Positions 44,758-53,788 are shown, counted from the first letter of the stretch. The stretch is 64,000 nucleotides of DNA from Accumulibacter sp. (GCF_029255285.1 NZ_JAPUVI010000107.1:1-64000), one strand, 5' to 3'. Notes: a model not told the origin generated them from the sequence alone. Made by a program: numbers and translations.

Positions 44758-45540
44758 TCACGCGACACCGCGCAGACGCCAGACGCGAATACGCTGCCTC
44801 AGCCGCTCGACAAACTTGCGCAAGAAGAACATGGGCTTCGAAATCCGAACACCTTGACTCTTCAATGCCCGCAAAATCTCGACATTCTGTTTCTTGATTG
44901 ACGACAGTGATCCGCCGGTCGCCCCGCCCGTGCGCATCTTCACAACCGTCTCGGGCAAATAGGCGGATTTTACACCATGCGTGTGAAAAGCGCGCAACAT
45001 GTATTCATAATCCCCGGCCAGCCGGAAATCCGGGTTAAAGCCTCCGGTCCGGTCGTAAACCTCGCGCCGCAGAAACAATGTCGGATGGGCTGGACTGAAG
45101 CCTCGGGCAAAGTCACCCTGGCCGTAGGGGCGGGATTTCCAATAGCGTATGATCTTTGATGTGTCGTCCTTATCGACATAAACCAGATCGGCGTAGACGG
45201 CCTCGATCGACGGGTCCTCGAAAATCCGCATGACATTCGCTATGGCATGCGGAGTGGCATAAAAATCGTCCGAGTTGAGAATTCCAATAACCTCTCCGGT
45301 AGCCGCCGCCAAGCCCTTGTTGTAGGCATCGAAAATACCCTTGTCGGGTTCGGAGGTCACGTGCACAACACGCTTTCCGCACTCTCTGACGATGGCTAAG
45401 GTACGATCATTGGACGCGCCATCGATGATGACATGATCGATCGCGGGATAGGTCTGGCAGTTTACCGACTCCAGGGCATCCCGAATCGTCGCCTCGCTAC
45501 GGAAGCATGCCGTAATAATTGAAATTTTCGCAGGATGCAT
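44758..45540 (-). CDS. Family 2 glycosyltransferase (WcaA/colanic-acid type)
   Basis: The 260-residue soluble GT2 enzyme has an N-terminal donor-binding segment (ISIITACFRSEATIRDAL, IIDGASNDRT) and the metal motif ILNSDD. The later LAGDYEYMLRAF is a usual acceptor-side motif. There is no membrane helix. The donor could be GDP-fucose or the CMP/UDP sugars made in this locus. The ATG at 45540 is preferred over an in-frame start 15 bases upstream. Confidence 0.87.
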   Translation of the reverse strand: MHPAKISIITACFRSEATIRDALESVNCQTYPAIDHVIIDGASNDRTLAIVRECGKRVVHVTSEPDKGIFDAYNKGLAAATGEVIGILNSDDFYATPHAIANVMRIFEDPSIEAVYADLVYVDKDDTSKIIRYWKSRPYGQGDFARGFSPAHPTLFLRREVYDRTGGFNPDFRLAGDYEYMLRAFHTHGVKSAYLPETVVKMRTGGATGGSLSSIKKQNVEILRALKSQGVRISKPMFFLRKFVERLRQRIRVWRLRGVA

Positions 45541-45555
45541 CCGGCTTCCAAGCAC

Positions 45556-46050
45556 CTAAAAACGTACGTCCGACTCTTCACAAACCGGCAACGCGGGAGC
45601 TGCCGAATCCTTTGCCGAGAGTATTATTTCTGAGATTCCCATCGTCTTGCGAAGAAACTCCACGATCGAGTAGCTGGACTCCGCCGCTTCGTTGTAGGCG
45701 CCGTGGCAAAGATATTCGAACTCGGTGTCTTCGAGAGCATAAAACCCGTGTGCGAGATTGGCCGAAATCTCTATCCAACCGTCGGCCGACGTGAATTCGC
45801 GATGATACAGACGGCACGGCTCGCTCAGCGGATCGACCACAAAATCGAGAATCCGCCCCGCTACGACCCGTATGAGTTTCGTTTGCGCATGGGGCGGTCG
45901 CTGCCAATGCATGCCGCGAAACACGCCGCGCCGCGAAAACGACCGCTTGAGTACGAGCTCGTCACGCTCATAGAGGATATCAAGGTAGCCCCGGTCATCG
46001 GATCGGCGATTGGCGCCATCACTCAGGAGAAAAAAAGGCGTGACAATCAT
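45556..46050 (-). CDS. dTDP-4-dehydrorhamnose 3,5-epimerase-like cupin (RmlC family)
   Basis: The 164-residue protein has the RmlC core: GVFRGMHWQRPPHAQTKLIR with the catalytic His and the downstream LAHGFYALEDTEFEYLCHGA. RmlC family members epimerise keto-sugar nucleotides or act as related isomerases. No rmlA, rmlB or rmlD genes are present here, so it probably acts on another sugar nucleotide. It is slightly shorter than RmlC proper (about 180 residues) and AT-richer than the flanks. Confidence 0.8.
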   Translation of the reverse strand: MIVTPFFLLSDGANRRSDDRGYLDILYERDELVLKRSFSRRGVFRGMHWQRPPHAQTKLIRVVAGRILDFVVDPLSEPCRLYHREFTSADGWIEISANLAHGFYALEDTEFEYLCHGAYNEAAESSYSIVEFLRKTMGISEIILSAKDSAAPALPVCEESDVRF

Positions 46051-46096
46051 ATCGAAAAACTCCGCTTGCCGACCGGCGCGTTGATGGTCAACTGGC

Positions 46097-47188
46097 TCAC
46101 TCTACGGTTACCGTGATTTGGTGACCATGCTGCTTCAGGAGCGCGTTCTTCCTGGCACCGGCAAGATCGGATGCCACCATCTCATGAATCATCTCGTCAA
46201 GCGTAATTTCCGGCACCCAGCCGAGTCTCTCCCTCGCTTTTCCCGAGTCTCCAAGGAGGGTTTCGACTTCGGTCGGACGAAAGTAGCGCGGGTCGATGCG
46301 GATGATGGGCCGGTTGTTCCAGCAACCCACTTCGTTGACGCCTTCACCCCGCCAGCGAATCGACATGCCGAGCGCGGCGGCGGCTTTGTCGATGAACTGA
46401 CGCACGCTGTATTGCAGGCCGGTGGCGATCACGAAATCCTCCGGTTCGTCCTGCTGCAACATCAGCCATTGCATGCGCACGTAATCCTTGGCGTGCCCCC
46501 AATCGCGTAACGCATCGACGTTGCCAAGGTAAAGGCAATCTTCGAGCCCCTGACTGATGTTGGCCAAGCCGCGCGTAATCTTGCGGGTGACGAAAGTCTC
46601 TCCCCGGCGCGGGCTTTCGTGGTTGAACAGAATGCCGTTGCAGGCATAGATGCCATAGGCCTCGCGATAGTTGACCGTGATCCAGTAAGCGTACATCTTG
46701 GCCACCGCATAGGGGCTGCGCGGATAGAACGGCGTGGTCTCCCGCTGCGGCGTCTCCTGCACCAGGCCGTAGAGTTCCGACGTGCTCGCTTGATAGAAGC
46801 GGGTCTTCTTCTCCAGACCGAGGATGCGTATGGCTTCAAGCAGGCGCAAGGTACCGATCGCGTCGACGTCGGCGGTGTATTCCGGACTCTCGAAGCTCAC
46901 CGCGACATGCGATTGGGCGCCGAGATTGTAGATCTCGTCCGGCTGCGTTTCCTGGACGATACGTACCAGGTTGCTGGTATCGGACAGGTCGCCGTAGTGC
47001 AGTTTGAAATTAGCGTTTTCGATGTGCGGATCCTGGTAGATATGATCCACACGCTGGGTATTGAAAAGGCTTGCCCGTCGCTTCAGGCCATGGACGACAT
47101 AACCTTTCTCGAGCAGAAACTCGGCCAGATAGGATCCATCCTGCCCGGTAATCCCGGTAATCAGAGCGCGCTTTCTTTGGTTCGACAT
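46097..47188 (-). CDS. gmd: GDP-mannose 4,6-dehydratase
   Basis: The 363-residue SDR-type enzyme shows the NADP motif [19 protein letters not shown], the active-site STSELYG and the YxxxK pair in [10 protein letters not shown]. It also has the Gmd landmarks [15 protein letters not shown] and GLQYSVRQF. It converts GDP-mannose into GDP-4-keto-6-deoxymannose. Together with fcl 21 bases upstream it provides GDP-L-fucose for the polysaccharide. Confidence 0.96.
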   Translation of the reverse strand: MSNQRKRALITGITGQDGSYLAEFLLEKGYVVHGLKRRASLFNTQRVDHIYQDPHIENANFKLHYGDLSDTSNLVRIVQETQPDEIYNLGAQSHVAVSFESPEYTADVDAIGTLRLLEAIRILGLEKKTRFYQASTSELYGLVQETPQRETTPFYPRSPYAVAKMYAYWITVNYREAYGIYACNGILFNHESPRRGETFVTRKITRGLANISQGLEDCLYLGNVDALRDWGHAKDYVRMQWLMLQQDEPEDFVIATGLQYSVRQFIDKAAAALGMSIRWRGEGVNEVGCWNNRPIIRIDPRYFRPTEVETLLGDSGKARERLGWVPEITLDEMIHEMVASDLAGARKNALLKQHGHQITVTVE

Positions 47189-47209
47189 GTTCGATCTTTC
47201 GCCAAATCG

Positions 47210-48181
47210 TCACGGCAAGCGCCGCGCGGCGCTGTGCTCGAGGAAATCATGGTAGGCTCTTGTCAAGCCTTCTTTGAGGCCGACGCTGGGTTTCCAGCCG
47301 AGCGAGGCAATCCGGCTGCTGTCCATGAGCTTCCTCGGAGTATCGTCGGGTCGGCCAAGGTCGAACTCGACGCTACCCTGATAAGCCACCGTTTCAGCAA
47401 TCGCTTCCGCCAATTCCCGAATCGTGATGTCTACGCCACAACCGACGTTGATATGGCTTCGCATCGGCTGCGTATGGGCATCGTAAATCGCCTTATCGAG
47501 GTTCATGACGTGTACGCTGGCGGCCGCCATGTCGTCGACGTAAAGAAACTCACGGCGCGGCGTTCCGGTGCCCCAGATGGTCACGGCGGGTGCATTACCG
47601 ATTTTGGCTTCGTGGAAACGGCGAATCAGCGCCGGCACCACGTGGCTGTTTTCCGGATGATAGTTGTCCCCCGGACCGTAGAGATTGGTCGGTATGAGAC
47701 TGCGGTAATCGCAATCGTACTGGCGATTGTAGCTCTCACACAGCTTGATGCCGGCGAGCTTGGCAATGGCGTACGGTTCGTTGGCCGGCGCCAGTGTCCC
47801 GGTCAACACCGCCTCTTCGCGCATGGGTTGTGGGGCGAGCCTGGGGTAAATGCAACTCGAACCCAAGAACAAAAGCCTCTGCACCCCAGCGCGCCAGGCC
47901 TCATGAATGACATTGGCTTCGATCATCAAGTTTTGATAGATGAATTCGGCGGGAAAGGTGCTGTCCGCGTGAATACCGCCGACTCGTGCCGCGGCCAGGT
48001 AAACCTGGTCCGGCCGATTGGCCGCAAAGAAATCTCGCACCGCCGCCTGATCGGTCAATTCCAGCTCGGCGTGAGTGCGCACGACGATATTTTCCTCACC
48101 CTGTCGCCGAAGCGCGGAGCAAATGGCAGAACCTACCATGCCCCGGTGGCCCGCTACGTAAATCTTGGGTTGTGTACTCAT
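47210..48181 (-). CDS. fcl: GDP-L-fucose synthase (epimerase/reductase)
   Basis: The 323-residue enzyme begins with the cofactor motif [12 protein letters not shown] and has the catalytic FLGSSCIYP and [13 protein letters not shown], plus NLYGPGDNY. It converts GDP-4-keto-6-deoxymannose to GDP-L-fucose by epimerisation and NADPH reduction. It is the first gene of the minus-strand polysaccharide run. No ribosome site precedes the ATG at 48181, and a TAGAAT -10 box sits only 9 bases upstream. Confidence 0.96.
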   Translation of the reverse strand: MSTQPKIYVAGHRGMVGSAICSALRRQGEENIVVRTHAELELTDQAAVRDFFAANRPDQVYLAAARVGGIHADSTFPAEFIYQNLMIEANVIHEAWRAGVQRLLFLGSSCIYPRLAPQPMREEAVLTGTLAPANEPYAIAKLAGIKLCESYNRQYDCDYRSLIPTNLYGPGDNYHPENSHVVPALIRRFHEAKIGNAPAVTIWGTGTPRREFLYVDDMAAASVHVMNLDKAIYDAHTQPMRSHINVGCGVDITIRELAEAIAETVAYQGSVEFDLGRPDDTPRKLMDSSRIASLGWKPSVGLKEGLTRAYHDFLEHSAARRLP

Positions 48182-48462
48182 GGAACCCGAATTCTACCCG
48201 CTCAGCGGGGGTTTTGAAAACGACGCTGGCCGACGGACCTGTCGGAGTTCGGGCAACAACGCAAGCCGCATGGCGTTGCCGGCGGCTTGCGGCAGGCTGG
48301 AAAGAATGCCATCATAATCGGCACGTCTGCTCCCACCAGGGAAAGCACTGGAGTGCGCAGCGCGGCGGAAAGCGAAAGCCTGCAGAATCGCCTCGAGGCC
48401 GTCGCCTGAACACATGCGGGAGCGGCCTCGGGCGTTTTCCGACCGTCTCCCACCCTGGAGCC
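48182..48462. other. Divergent intergenic region fcl / ROK kinase
   Basis: The 281 bases hold the promoter of the polysaccharide run near its left end and the leader of the ROK kinase gene on the right, with CTGGAG before the ATG at 48463. No open frame with recognised features is present. Confidence 0.5.
48191..48218 (-). promoter_or_regulatory. Predicted promoter of the polysaccharide gene run with palindromic spacer
   Basis: TTCAAA (48213-48218) and TAGAAT (48191-48196) on the minus strand have a 16-base spacer. The spacer contains CCCGC-TCA-GCGGG (48197-48209), a 5-base inverted repeat that could bind a regulator. The transcript would start only a few bases before fcl. Confidence 0.42.
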
Positions 48463-49368
48463 ATGAGATTGCGGATCGGAATTGACTTGGGCGGTAGCAA
48501 GATCGAAATCGTCGGCCTCGACGAGTCCGGTCGGATTCGGCTGCGTAGGCGACGGCCGACGCCACAGGGCGACTACCCAGGAACGCTGCGGACGATTGGC
48601 GAACTCGTCGCCACGATCGAAAGCGAACTAGGCCAGAAAGGCACCGTCGGAATTGGCATCCCCGGCACCGAGTCGACGATCGGCAAGGGCATCAAGAATG
48701 CCAACTCCACCTGGCTGATCGGCAGACCATTGCGGGACGACCTTCAGCAATTGCTGCAACGCGAAGTTCGTCTGGCCAACGACGCCAACTGCTTCGCCCT
48801 GTCGGAAGCCATCGATGGTGCCGGACAGGGAGCGGCTGTCGTGTTCGGTGCCATTCTCGGCACCGGAGTCGGCGGAGGCATCGTGGTGCATCGGCAAGTG
48901 CTCACCGGGGTCAATCGCATCGCCGGCGAGTGGGGGCACAACGCCCTGCCCGAACTGGCTAACGAAAGCCTGCTCCCGCGCGACTGTTACTGTGGGCGCG
49001 TCGGCTGCATCGAGACCTGGCTGTCCGGTCCCGGACTGTGTGCCGACCACGCGCGCCATGGCGGCGCATCGCTTACGGCCGAAGAGATCGGCGCCCGCGC
49101 GGCAACCGGCGACGCGGCCTGCGACGCCACGCTCCAGCGCTACGAGCGTCGTCTGGCCAGCGCCCTGGCGCAGGTGGTCAACATTCTGGATCCCGACGTA
49201 ATCGTACTTGGCGGCGGCTTGTCGAACATCGAGCGTTTGTACCATGCGGTACCGAAGCTGTGGGCAGCCCACATCTTTTCTGACGTCGTACACACGCGCC
49301 TGCTGCGCAACGTACATGGGGATTCGTCCGGCGTACGCGGCGCTGCCTGGCTCTGGAACGACCATTGA
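48463..49368 (+). CDS. ROK-family sugar kinase (fructokinase/glucokinase-like)
   Basis: The 301-residue protein has the ATP-binding GIDLGGSKIEIVG, the substrate motif NDANCFALSEA, GAILGTGVGGGIVV, and the ROK zinc motif in DCYCGRVGCIETWLSGPG. Without an N-terminal helix-turn-helix it is a kinase and not a repressor. It probably phosphorylates a hexose. ATG at 48463 follows CTGGAG; a much longer upstream frame runs through fcl on the opposite strand and is rejected. The MFS transporter gene starts 1 base after its stop. Confidence 0.9.
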   Translation: MRLRIGIDLGGSKIEIVGLDESGRIRLRRRRPTPQGDYPGTLRTIGELVATIESELGQKGTVGIGIPGTESTIGKGIKNANSTWLIGRPLRDDLQQLLQREVRLANDANCFALSEAIDGAGQGAAVVFGAILGTGVGGGIVVHRQVLTGVNRIAGEWGHNALPELANESLLPRDCYCGRVGCIETWLSGPGLCADHARHGGASLTAEEIGARAATGDAACDATLQRYERRLASALAQVVNILDPDVIVLGGGLSNIERLYHAVPKLWAAHIFSDVVHTRLLRNVHGDSSGVRGAAWLWNDH

Positions 49369-49369
49369 C

Positions 49370-50596
49370 ATGACGCAAGCGGCTCTTCGCCCGACCGTAC
49401 TCTGGCTGAGACTCTTTCTGCCCTTCGCCGGCGCCTACTTCCTTTCCTATCTCTACCGGACGGCGAACGCCGTCATCGGACCGGTGCTAAGCGCGGAGCT
49501 TGGGCTCAGCGCCGGTCATCTCGGCCTGCTGACCAGCGCCTATTTCCTGGCTTTCGCGGCCGCGCAACTCCCGCTCGGGATGTTCCTCGACCGTTTCGGT
49601 GCGCGACGTGTCGAAGCGAGCCTGCTGCTGGTCGCCGCCGCGGGCGCCGCGCTGTTTGCGCTGGGCAACTCCATCGGCCACCTGGCGTTGGCGCGCGGCC
49701 TGATCGGACTCGGCGTGTCGGCGTGCCTGATGGCCGCCTTCAAGGCCTTCTCGCAGTTTTTTACGGTCGACCGTCAAGCCTCGCTTACCGGCTGGATCAT
49801 GACGTCCGGCGGCCTCGGTGCGCTGGCCGCCAGCGCGCCACTCGAAGCCGCCCTGCAAGTCGTCGGCTGGCGGGAGATTTTTCTCGCCCTGGCCGTCCTG
49901 ACTCTCGCCGTCGCCGCCTGGCTGTTCCTCAGCGTACCCGAGCGCGACGACGGGCGCGCGCCCGAACCGTTGGCAGCGCAGTGGGCCGGCGTCCGAGAGA
50001 TTTTCGCCAGCGCACATTTCTGGCGCTTCGCGCCCCTCGGACTTACCCTGATCGGCGGCTTCATGGCCGTCCAGAGCTTGTGGTCTATCTCCTGGTTGAT
50101 GCAGGCCAACGGCTACACGCGCGCCGCAGCGGCCGACCACCTGGCGGGCATGAGCAGCGCGATGCTGCTTGCCTATCTGCTGATCGGCCTGCTGGCCACC
50201 GGGCTGGCCAGGCGTGGCGTCAAGCCGATCATGCTGCTTGCCGCCGGGCTTGCTCTTTCGCTCGTCACCCTGGGACTGATCGCCATGCGCGTCAGCGAAC
50301 ACACTTACTGGCTATGGATCGCCTACGGCAGCTTCTCGAGTTTTGGCACACTGGCTTACTCGCAAGCCGCCGCAGGTTTTGCGGTAGCGCTCTCGGGTCG
50401 CGCCAACACGGCCTTCAACCTGATGGTTTTCGTCGGCGCCTTCGGCATCCAGTGGGGACTCGGACTGCTCATCGATCTCCTGCAGGCACAGGGGCAGACG
50501 GCAGCGCTGGCGTACCGCGACACCTTCCTGGTCCTGCTCGGCGTGCAGGTCGCGGCCTACGCCTGGTTTCTGGTTGCTGGTCGCCGCAGGCCCTGA
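49370..50596 (+). CDS. Major facilitator superfamily transporter
   Basis: The 408-residue protein has 12 predicted helices with the MFS loop motif GMFLDRFGARRVE after helix 2. The first helix follows a short cytoplasmic start (FLPFAGAYFLSYLYRTANAV). Two six-helix halves are separated by a loop near residue 195-210. The ATG at 49370 is next to the ROK kinase stop, so kinase and transporter are one unit and may take up and trap a sugar; the substrate is unknown. Confidence 0.87.
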   Translation: MTQAALRPTVLWLRLFLPFAGAYFLSYLYRTANAVIGPVLSAELGLSAGHLGLLTSAYFLAFAAAQLPLGMFLDRFGARRVEASLLLVAAAGAALFALGNSIGHLALARGLIGLGVSACLMAAFKAFSQFFTVDRQASLTGWIMTSGGLGALAASAPLEAALQVVGWREIFLALAVLTLAVAAWLFLSVPERDDGRAPEPLAAQWAGVREIFASAHFWRFAPLGLTLIGGFMAVQSLWSISWLMQANGYTRAAAADHLAGMSSAMLLAYLLIGLLATGLARRGVKPIMLLAAGLALSLVTLGLIAMRVSEHTYWLWIAYGSFSSFGTLAYSQAAAGFAVALSGRANTAFNLMVFVGAFGIQWGLGLLIDLLQAQGQTAALAYRDTFLVLLGVQVAAYAWFLVAGRRRP

Positions 50597-50642
50597 CCGC
50601 CAAGCGCCGCGCAGGGACCCCGACGATCATGCGCGCAACGGT

Positions 50643-51884
50643 TCAACGGTAGAGCGGCAAGGCGGCGAGACGGCTTTCGATGTCAGCCATCAACTGCCGG
50701 TAGGCGGGGTTGCCGCGACCGCCGTAGCGACGGGTAAACTCGGCTTGCGAAAGATATTCGGGCAATCCGCCGAGTGGCGGAACGAGGTCGGCGTCGGTCG
50801 GCGTGCGCCGCAGCAAGTCCTCTAGACGCGGCGACCCGTCGGCAACCAGTTTCCCGAAACGGGTACCGGCACGGTCGGCCGCCAGGTCGGCGAACGAAAA
50901 GCCGCTGCCATGACGAGAGTCCTCGATCTCCTTGTAAACGCCGATCGCGTTCGCCGCGGGCTCACCTGCCCACGCCGCCAGTGCGGCCGAAATGGCGAAA
51001 TGCTGTGCACTGTCGCCGCGGCCCGACAGCATCAGCTTGACGGAGCGTGGCCGTGGCCACTGCCTGGATTCGGGCAGCACGGTGGCGAGGTCTTGGCCGG
51101 ACAGATAGATCGCCAACACCAGCAGGGCCGAACGACGCGCCTGCGGCGACGTTTCACCCGACCGCGCCAGCAGCGGCCCGAGAATCTCGGGCAGTGGAAC
51201 CCGAGCGCGCGGCGCGTAATGGTCGACCAGGCCGGCGAAGGCTCGCTGGGCGGCTTCGACATGGCTCAAATCGTCGGCCGTGAATGCCAGCGAGCGCGCC
51301 CGATCGAGAATCTCCGGCGCCCACACGTAGCTCACGCCAACCATCCCCCGTGCCGCGTCGAAGACCAGTCCGCGAATGCTTTGCCGCGCGAGTTCCCACT
51401 CCTGTCCAAAGCCGGCCAAGCTCACCGCCGAGGCCATGAGCAGTTCCGCCAACGCCACGGGAACCGGCAGCGACCCGAGGCTCGCCGAGGCGACGCGCGG
51501 CTCGCCCGACGATTCCCGAAACACCGCGCTCAGGTTCAGGTAATGCGGCCCAGGAATGCCGGGAACGCGCAGCGACAAGCGGATCTCGGCCGACTCCTCG
51601 GCCAATACGAAAGCGCCGCGTCCGTGCAGACGGCGGCTCGCCAGGTGATTGATGCCATCGTCGATCAAGGCCGCCGGAAGGTCGGCGGTTCGTTCGTCAC
51701 CGCGCTGCAGTCGGCGCGGATCGTTGCTGGCCAAAAGGCGGCGGGCCTGAGCGATGGAACTGGGGGAGATTGTCTCGCCGCGGCTGACGCGCGGCGTCGG
51801 CTCGAGTGCCGCCAGCAGAAGCATGGCCATCCCGAAAAGCAAGAGCAGCAGGAATGCCGCCAGCCGGACCAGGAAACGGATCAC
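50643..51884 (-). CDS. Conserved-looking protein of unknown function with N-terminal membrane anchor
   Basis: The 413-residue product has one strong membrane helix at about residues 3-25 and a large, mostly helical domain on the other side, rich in Arg, Leu and Ala. Near the end is RAGTRFGKLVADGSPR with a charged C-terminal segment (RRYGGRGNPAYRQLMADIES). I do not recognise a family. GTG at 51884 is chosen because the membrane helix follows directly; a longer reading to 52025 would overlap the ppx2 gene. It follows ppx2 on the same strand and is probably co-transcribed. A role in polyphosphate or cell-envelope biology is possible but not supported by a motif. Confidence 0.7.
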   Translation of the reverse strand: MIRFLVRLAAFLLLLLFGMAMLLLAALEPTPRVSRGETISPSSIAQARRLLASNDPRRLQRGDERTADLPAALIDDGINHLASRRLHGRGAFVLAEESAEIRLSLRVPGIPGPHYLNLSAVFRESSGEPRVASASLGSLPVPVALAELLMASAVSLAGFGQEWELARQSIRGLVFDAARGMVGVSYVWAPEILDRARSLAFTADDLSHVEAAQRAFAGLVDHYAPRARVPLPEILGPLLARSGETSPQARRSALLVLAIYLSGQDLATVLPESRQWPRPRSVKLMLSGRGDSAQHFAISAALAAWAGEPAANAIGVYKEIEDSRHGSGFSFADLAADRAGTRFGKLVADGSPRLEDLLRRTPTDADLVPPLGGLPEYLSQAEFTRRYGGRGNPAYRQLMADIESRLAALPLYR

Positions 51885-51978
51885 GGATGCGTCGCTGTCA
51901 CGCAACGGCGACCATCCACGTCGCGGAAACGCCGTGAGCTTCCCGTTTGCCGGCCGAAACCGTTGCACCTCTCCCCGC

Positions 51979-53502
51979 TCATGCCTGACGCCTGGCGGAC
52001 AGCGACTCGCCGCTACCGACCTCAAGCGAGAAACCTGCCTTCCTGAGCCGGCGCGCCTCGATCTGAAGATCGGCGAGCGTCAACGGGTGCTGCTCGAGCC
52101 AGCCAGCCGGAAAACCCAATTCGAGTCGTTGCCGGTCAACACGCAGGCTAAGCGCCGGCAACGCCTCGCCACTGCGGCCGCGATGTAACACTACGGCCAG
52201 GCGCAGGAGCACGCACAGGCGCCGCGCCGGACGCGCCCAGCCGCGGGGCAGATGGGCAAAGGCGTCGGCCGGAAAAGAGCGCCGGTGGCGGCCGACCAGC
52301 GCCGACAACAGCCGCTGGTCGTCGCGCGAGTAGCCCGGCAGATCGGAATGTTCGATGACGTAGGCGCCATGCCGGTGATAGCGGTCGTGCGTCAGCAGAA
52401 GGCCGATCTCGTGCAGGCGAGCCGCGCGTTCGAGAACGTTGCGCGTTTCCTGGCCCGTCAACTGCCATTTCGCGCGCACCTGCCGCAGCAGGTCGACCGC
52501 CGTGCCGCTCACCCGCCCGGCTTGCGCCTCGTCGAGACCGAAGCGGCTGATGACATCGGCTATGGTCCGGTCGCGCACATCCTCATGGCGAATTCGACCC
52601 AGCAGGTCATAGATCAGCCCCTCGCGCAAAGCGCCTTCGGATACCTCGAGTTGCTGCACACCGAGCGCCTCGCAGATACCATGCAGAACGACGAAACCGC
52701 CGGTGAAAACCCTCGCCCGAGCGGGGTCGAGTTGCCAGCGGCTGGCGATCTGCGCCGTGTCGCGCATCTCGAGCAGTGCGGCGCGCAAGCGGCGCAAGGC
52801 GTCGAGTGTGATTCCCTCGCGACTCCAGCCCTCGCTCACCACAACATCCTGGATCGCCTTGATGGAACCCGATGCGCCGGTCACGACTTCCCAGCCGCGC
52901 GCCAGATACTCCTCACGCACCGGTTCCAGATTCAACTGAACGAGCAATTCGGCTTCGCGCAAGCGGCCAGCCGTCACCCGACCGTCACCGAAACAGCCGC
53001 GGCTGAGGCTGACACAACCCATGCGCAGACTCGCGAGGTGCAAGGAATCGAACTTCTCGCCGATGATCAGTTCGGTGCTGCCGCCGCCGATGTCGACCAC
53101 CAGACGCTGACCGGAAACATCGCCGACACTGTGCGCAACGCCTAGGTAGATCAGTCGCGCCTCTTCCTGACCGGCGACGATCTCGACCCGATGCCCGAGA
53201 ACCTCCTCGGCGCGAGCCACGAATTCGGCGCTGTTGCGCGCCTGCCGCAGGGTGTTGGTACCGACGATGCGGACTCGCGCCGCCGGAATATGGCGCAGGC
53301 GCTGGCCGAAGCGCGCCAGACAGTCGAGGGCCCGCTGTTGCGACTCGGCGGACAGCCGGTTGCGGCCATCGAGACCGGCGGCGAGCTGCACCATTTCGCG
53401 CAGCCGGTCGAGAACCTGCACCTGCCCGTTGGCGATCCGGGCAACGATCATGTGAAAGCTGTTCGAACCGAGGTCGATCGCCGCTACAAAGTCGGAAGAC
53501 AA
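51979..53502 (-). CDS. ppx2: Exopolyphosphatase / Ppx-GppA phosphatase (copy 2)
   Basis: The 507-residue enzyme has AAIDLGSNSFHMIVARI with the phosphate-1 motif and VVDIGGGSTELIIGEK with the phosphate-2 motif, then an HD-like domain (LHEIGLLLTHDRYHRHGAYV). It is clearly a paralogue of copy 1, with similar length and domain order but much divergence. The two may differ in preference for polyphosphate and pppGpp. A long leader lies upstream. The next gene downstream encodes the unknown membrane-anchored protein. Confidence 0.93.
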   Translation of the reverse strand: MSSDFVAAIDLGSNSFHMIVARIANGQVQVLDRLREMVQLAAGLDGRNRLSAESQQRALDCLARFGQRLRHIPAARVRIVGTNTLRQARNSAEFVARAEEVLGHRVEIVAGQEEARLIYLGVAHSVGDVSGQRLVVDIGGGSTELIIGEKFDSLHLASLRMGCVSLSRGCFGDGRVTAGRLREAELLVQLNLEPVREEYLARGWEVVTGASGSIKAIQDVVVSEGWSREGITLDALRRLRAALLEMRDTAQIASRWQLDPARARVFTGGFVVLHGICEALGVQQLEVSEGALREGLIYDLLGRIRHEDVRDRTIADVISRFGLDEAQAGRVSGTAVDLLRQVRAKWQLTGQETRNVLERAARLHEIGLLLTHDRYHRHGAYVIEHSDLPGYSRDDQRLLSALVGRHRRSFPADAFAHLPRGWARPARRLCVLLRLAVVLHRGRSGEALPALSLRVDRQRLELGFPAGWLEQHPLTLADLQIEARRLRKAGFSLEVGSGESLSARRQA

Positions 53503-53522
53503 GTCGAGACTCCTAGCACTGG

Positions 53523-53702
53523 TCAGCAGAAAAGCCGATCCCGGCGGATCGCCGGGTCATCCGCAAGGGCTGGCGCCAGGAGAGAAGTCTCGGCTTCGTC
53601 GCGTGGGCCGCCGGCCGGCACCGGTTTGGCGAAGCCGAGCCTCGTCTCCCGGCGCGCAAGACGATATCCGATCTCGTCCCGGCATGCCGTGAAATACGGC
53701 AC
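53523..53702 (-). CDS. Possible small leader protein upstream of ppx2
   Basis: A 59-codon frame begins at a GTG 29 bases after the predicted start point of ppx2 transcription and reads MPYFTACRDEIGYRLARRET and onward to a TGA. The same frame continues upstream without a stop for 20 codons (GYCPYAAGQCQLRG), giving a Cys-containing pattern. No ribosome site is seen and no family is recognised. It could be a short leader peptide, a relic of a larger gene or chance. Confidence 0.2.
   Translation of the reverse strand: MPYFTACRDEIGYRLARRETRLGFAKPVPAGGPRDEAETSLLAPALADDPAIRRDRLFC
53589..53639. repeat. Inverted repeat, 10-base arms, in the ppx2 leader
   Basis: CTCGGCTTCG (53589-53598) is the exact reverse complement of CGAAGCCGAG (53630-53639), with a 31-base GC-rich loop. 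It would form a hairpin in the ppx2 leader RNA. Confidence 0.5.
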
Positions 53703-53737
53703 GCCACGCAGCTGGCACTGGCCGGCGGCGTAAGGGC

Positions 53738-53766
53738 AGTATCCCTGCGCCCGGCGCCCGAGTCAA
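53738..53766 (-). promoter_or_regulatory. Predicted promoter for ppx2
   Basis: TTGACT (53761-53766, 5 of 6) and GATACT (53738-53743, 4 of 6) on the minus strand have the ideal 17-base spacer. The start point would be about 230 bases before the ppx2 ATG. Confidence 0.5.
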
Positions 53767-53788
53767 TTGTTGCCTAAGCGCGTCGCGA

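Larger units (their letters stand above)
53503..53788. other. Intergenic region ppx2 / priA with long leader and inverted repeat
   Basis: The 286 bases upstream of ppx2 hold a promoter match (53738-53766), a possible short frame (53523-53702), and a 10-base perfect inverted repeat (53589-53598 with 53630-53639). The priA gene ends at its right edge. No known RNA family was recognised. Confidence 0.5.

Noticed and set aside
46619..48217. A 532-codon plus-strand frame over gmd and fcl
   Set aside because: It runs antisense through two complete enzymes and shows no domain.
47986..48462. Longer start for the ROK kinase
   Set aside because: It would overlap fcl on the other strand for about 200 bases; the ATG at 48463 has a CTGGAG site and begins the kinase homology.
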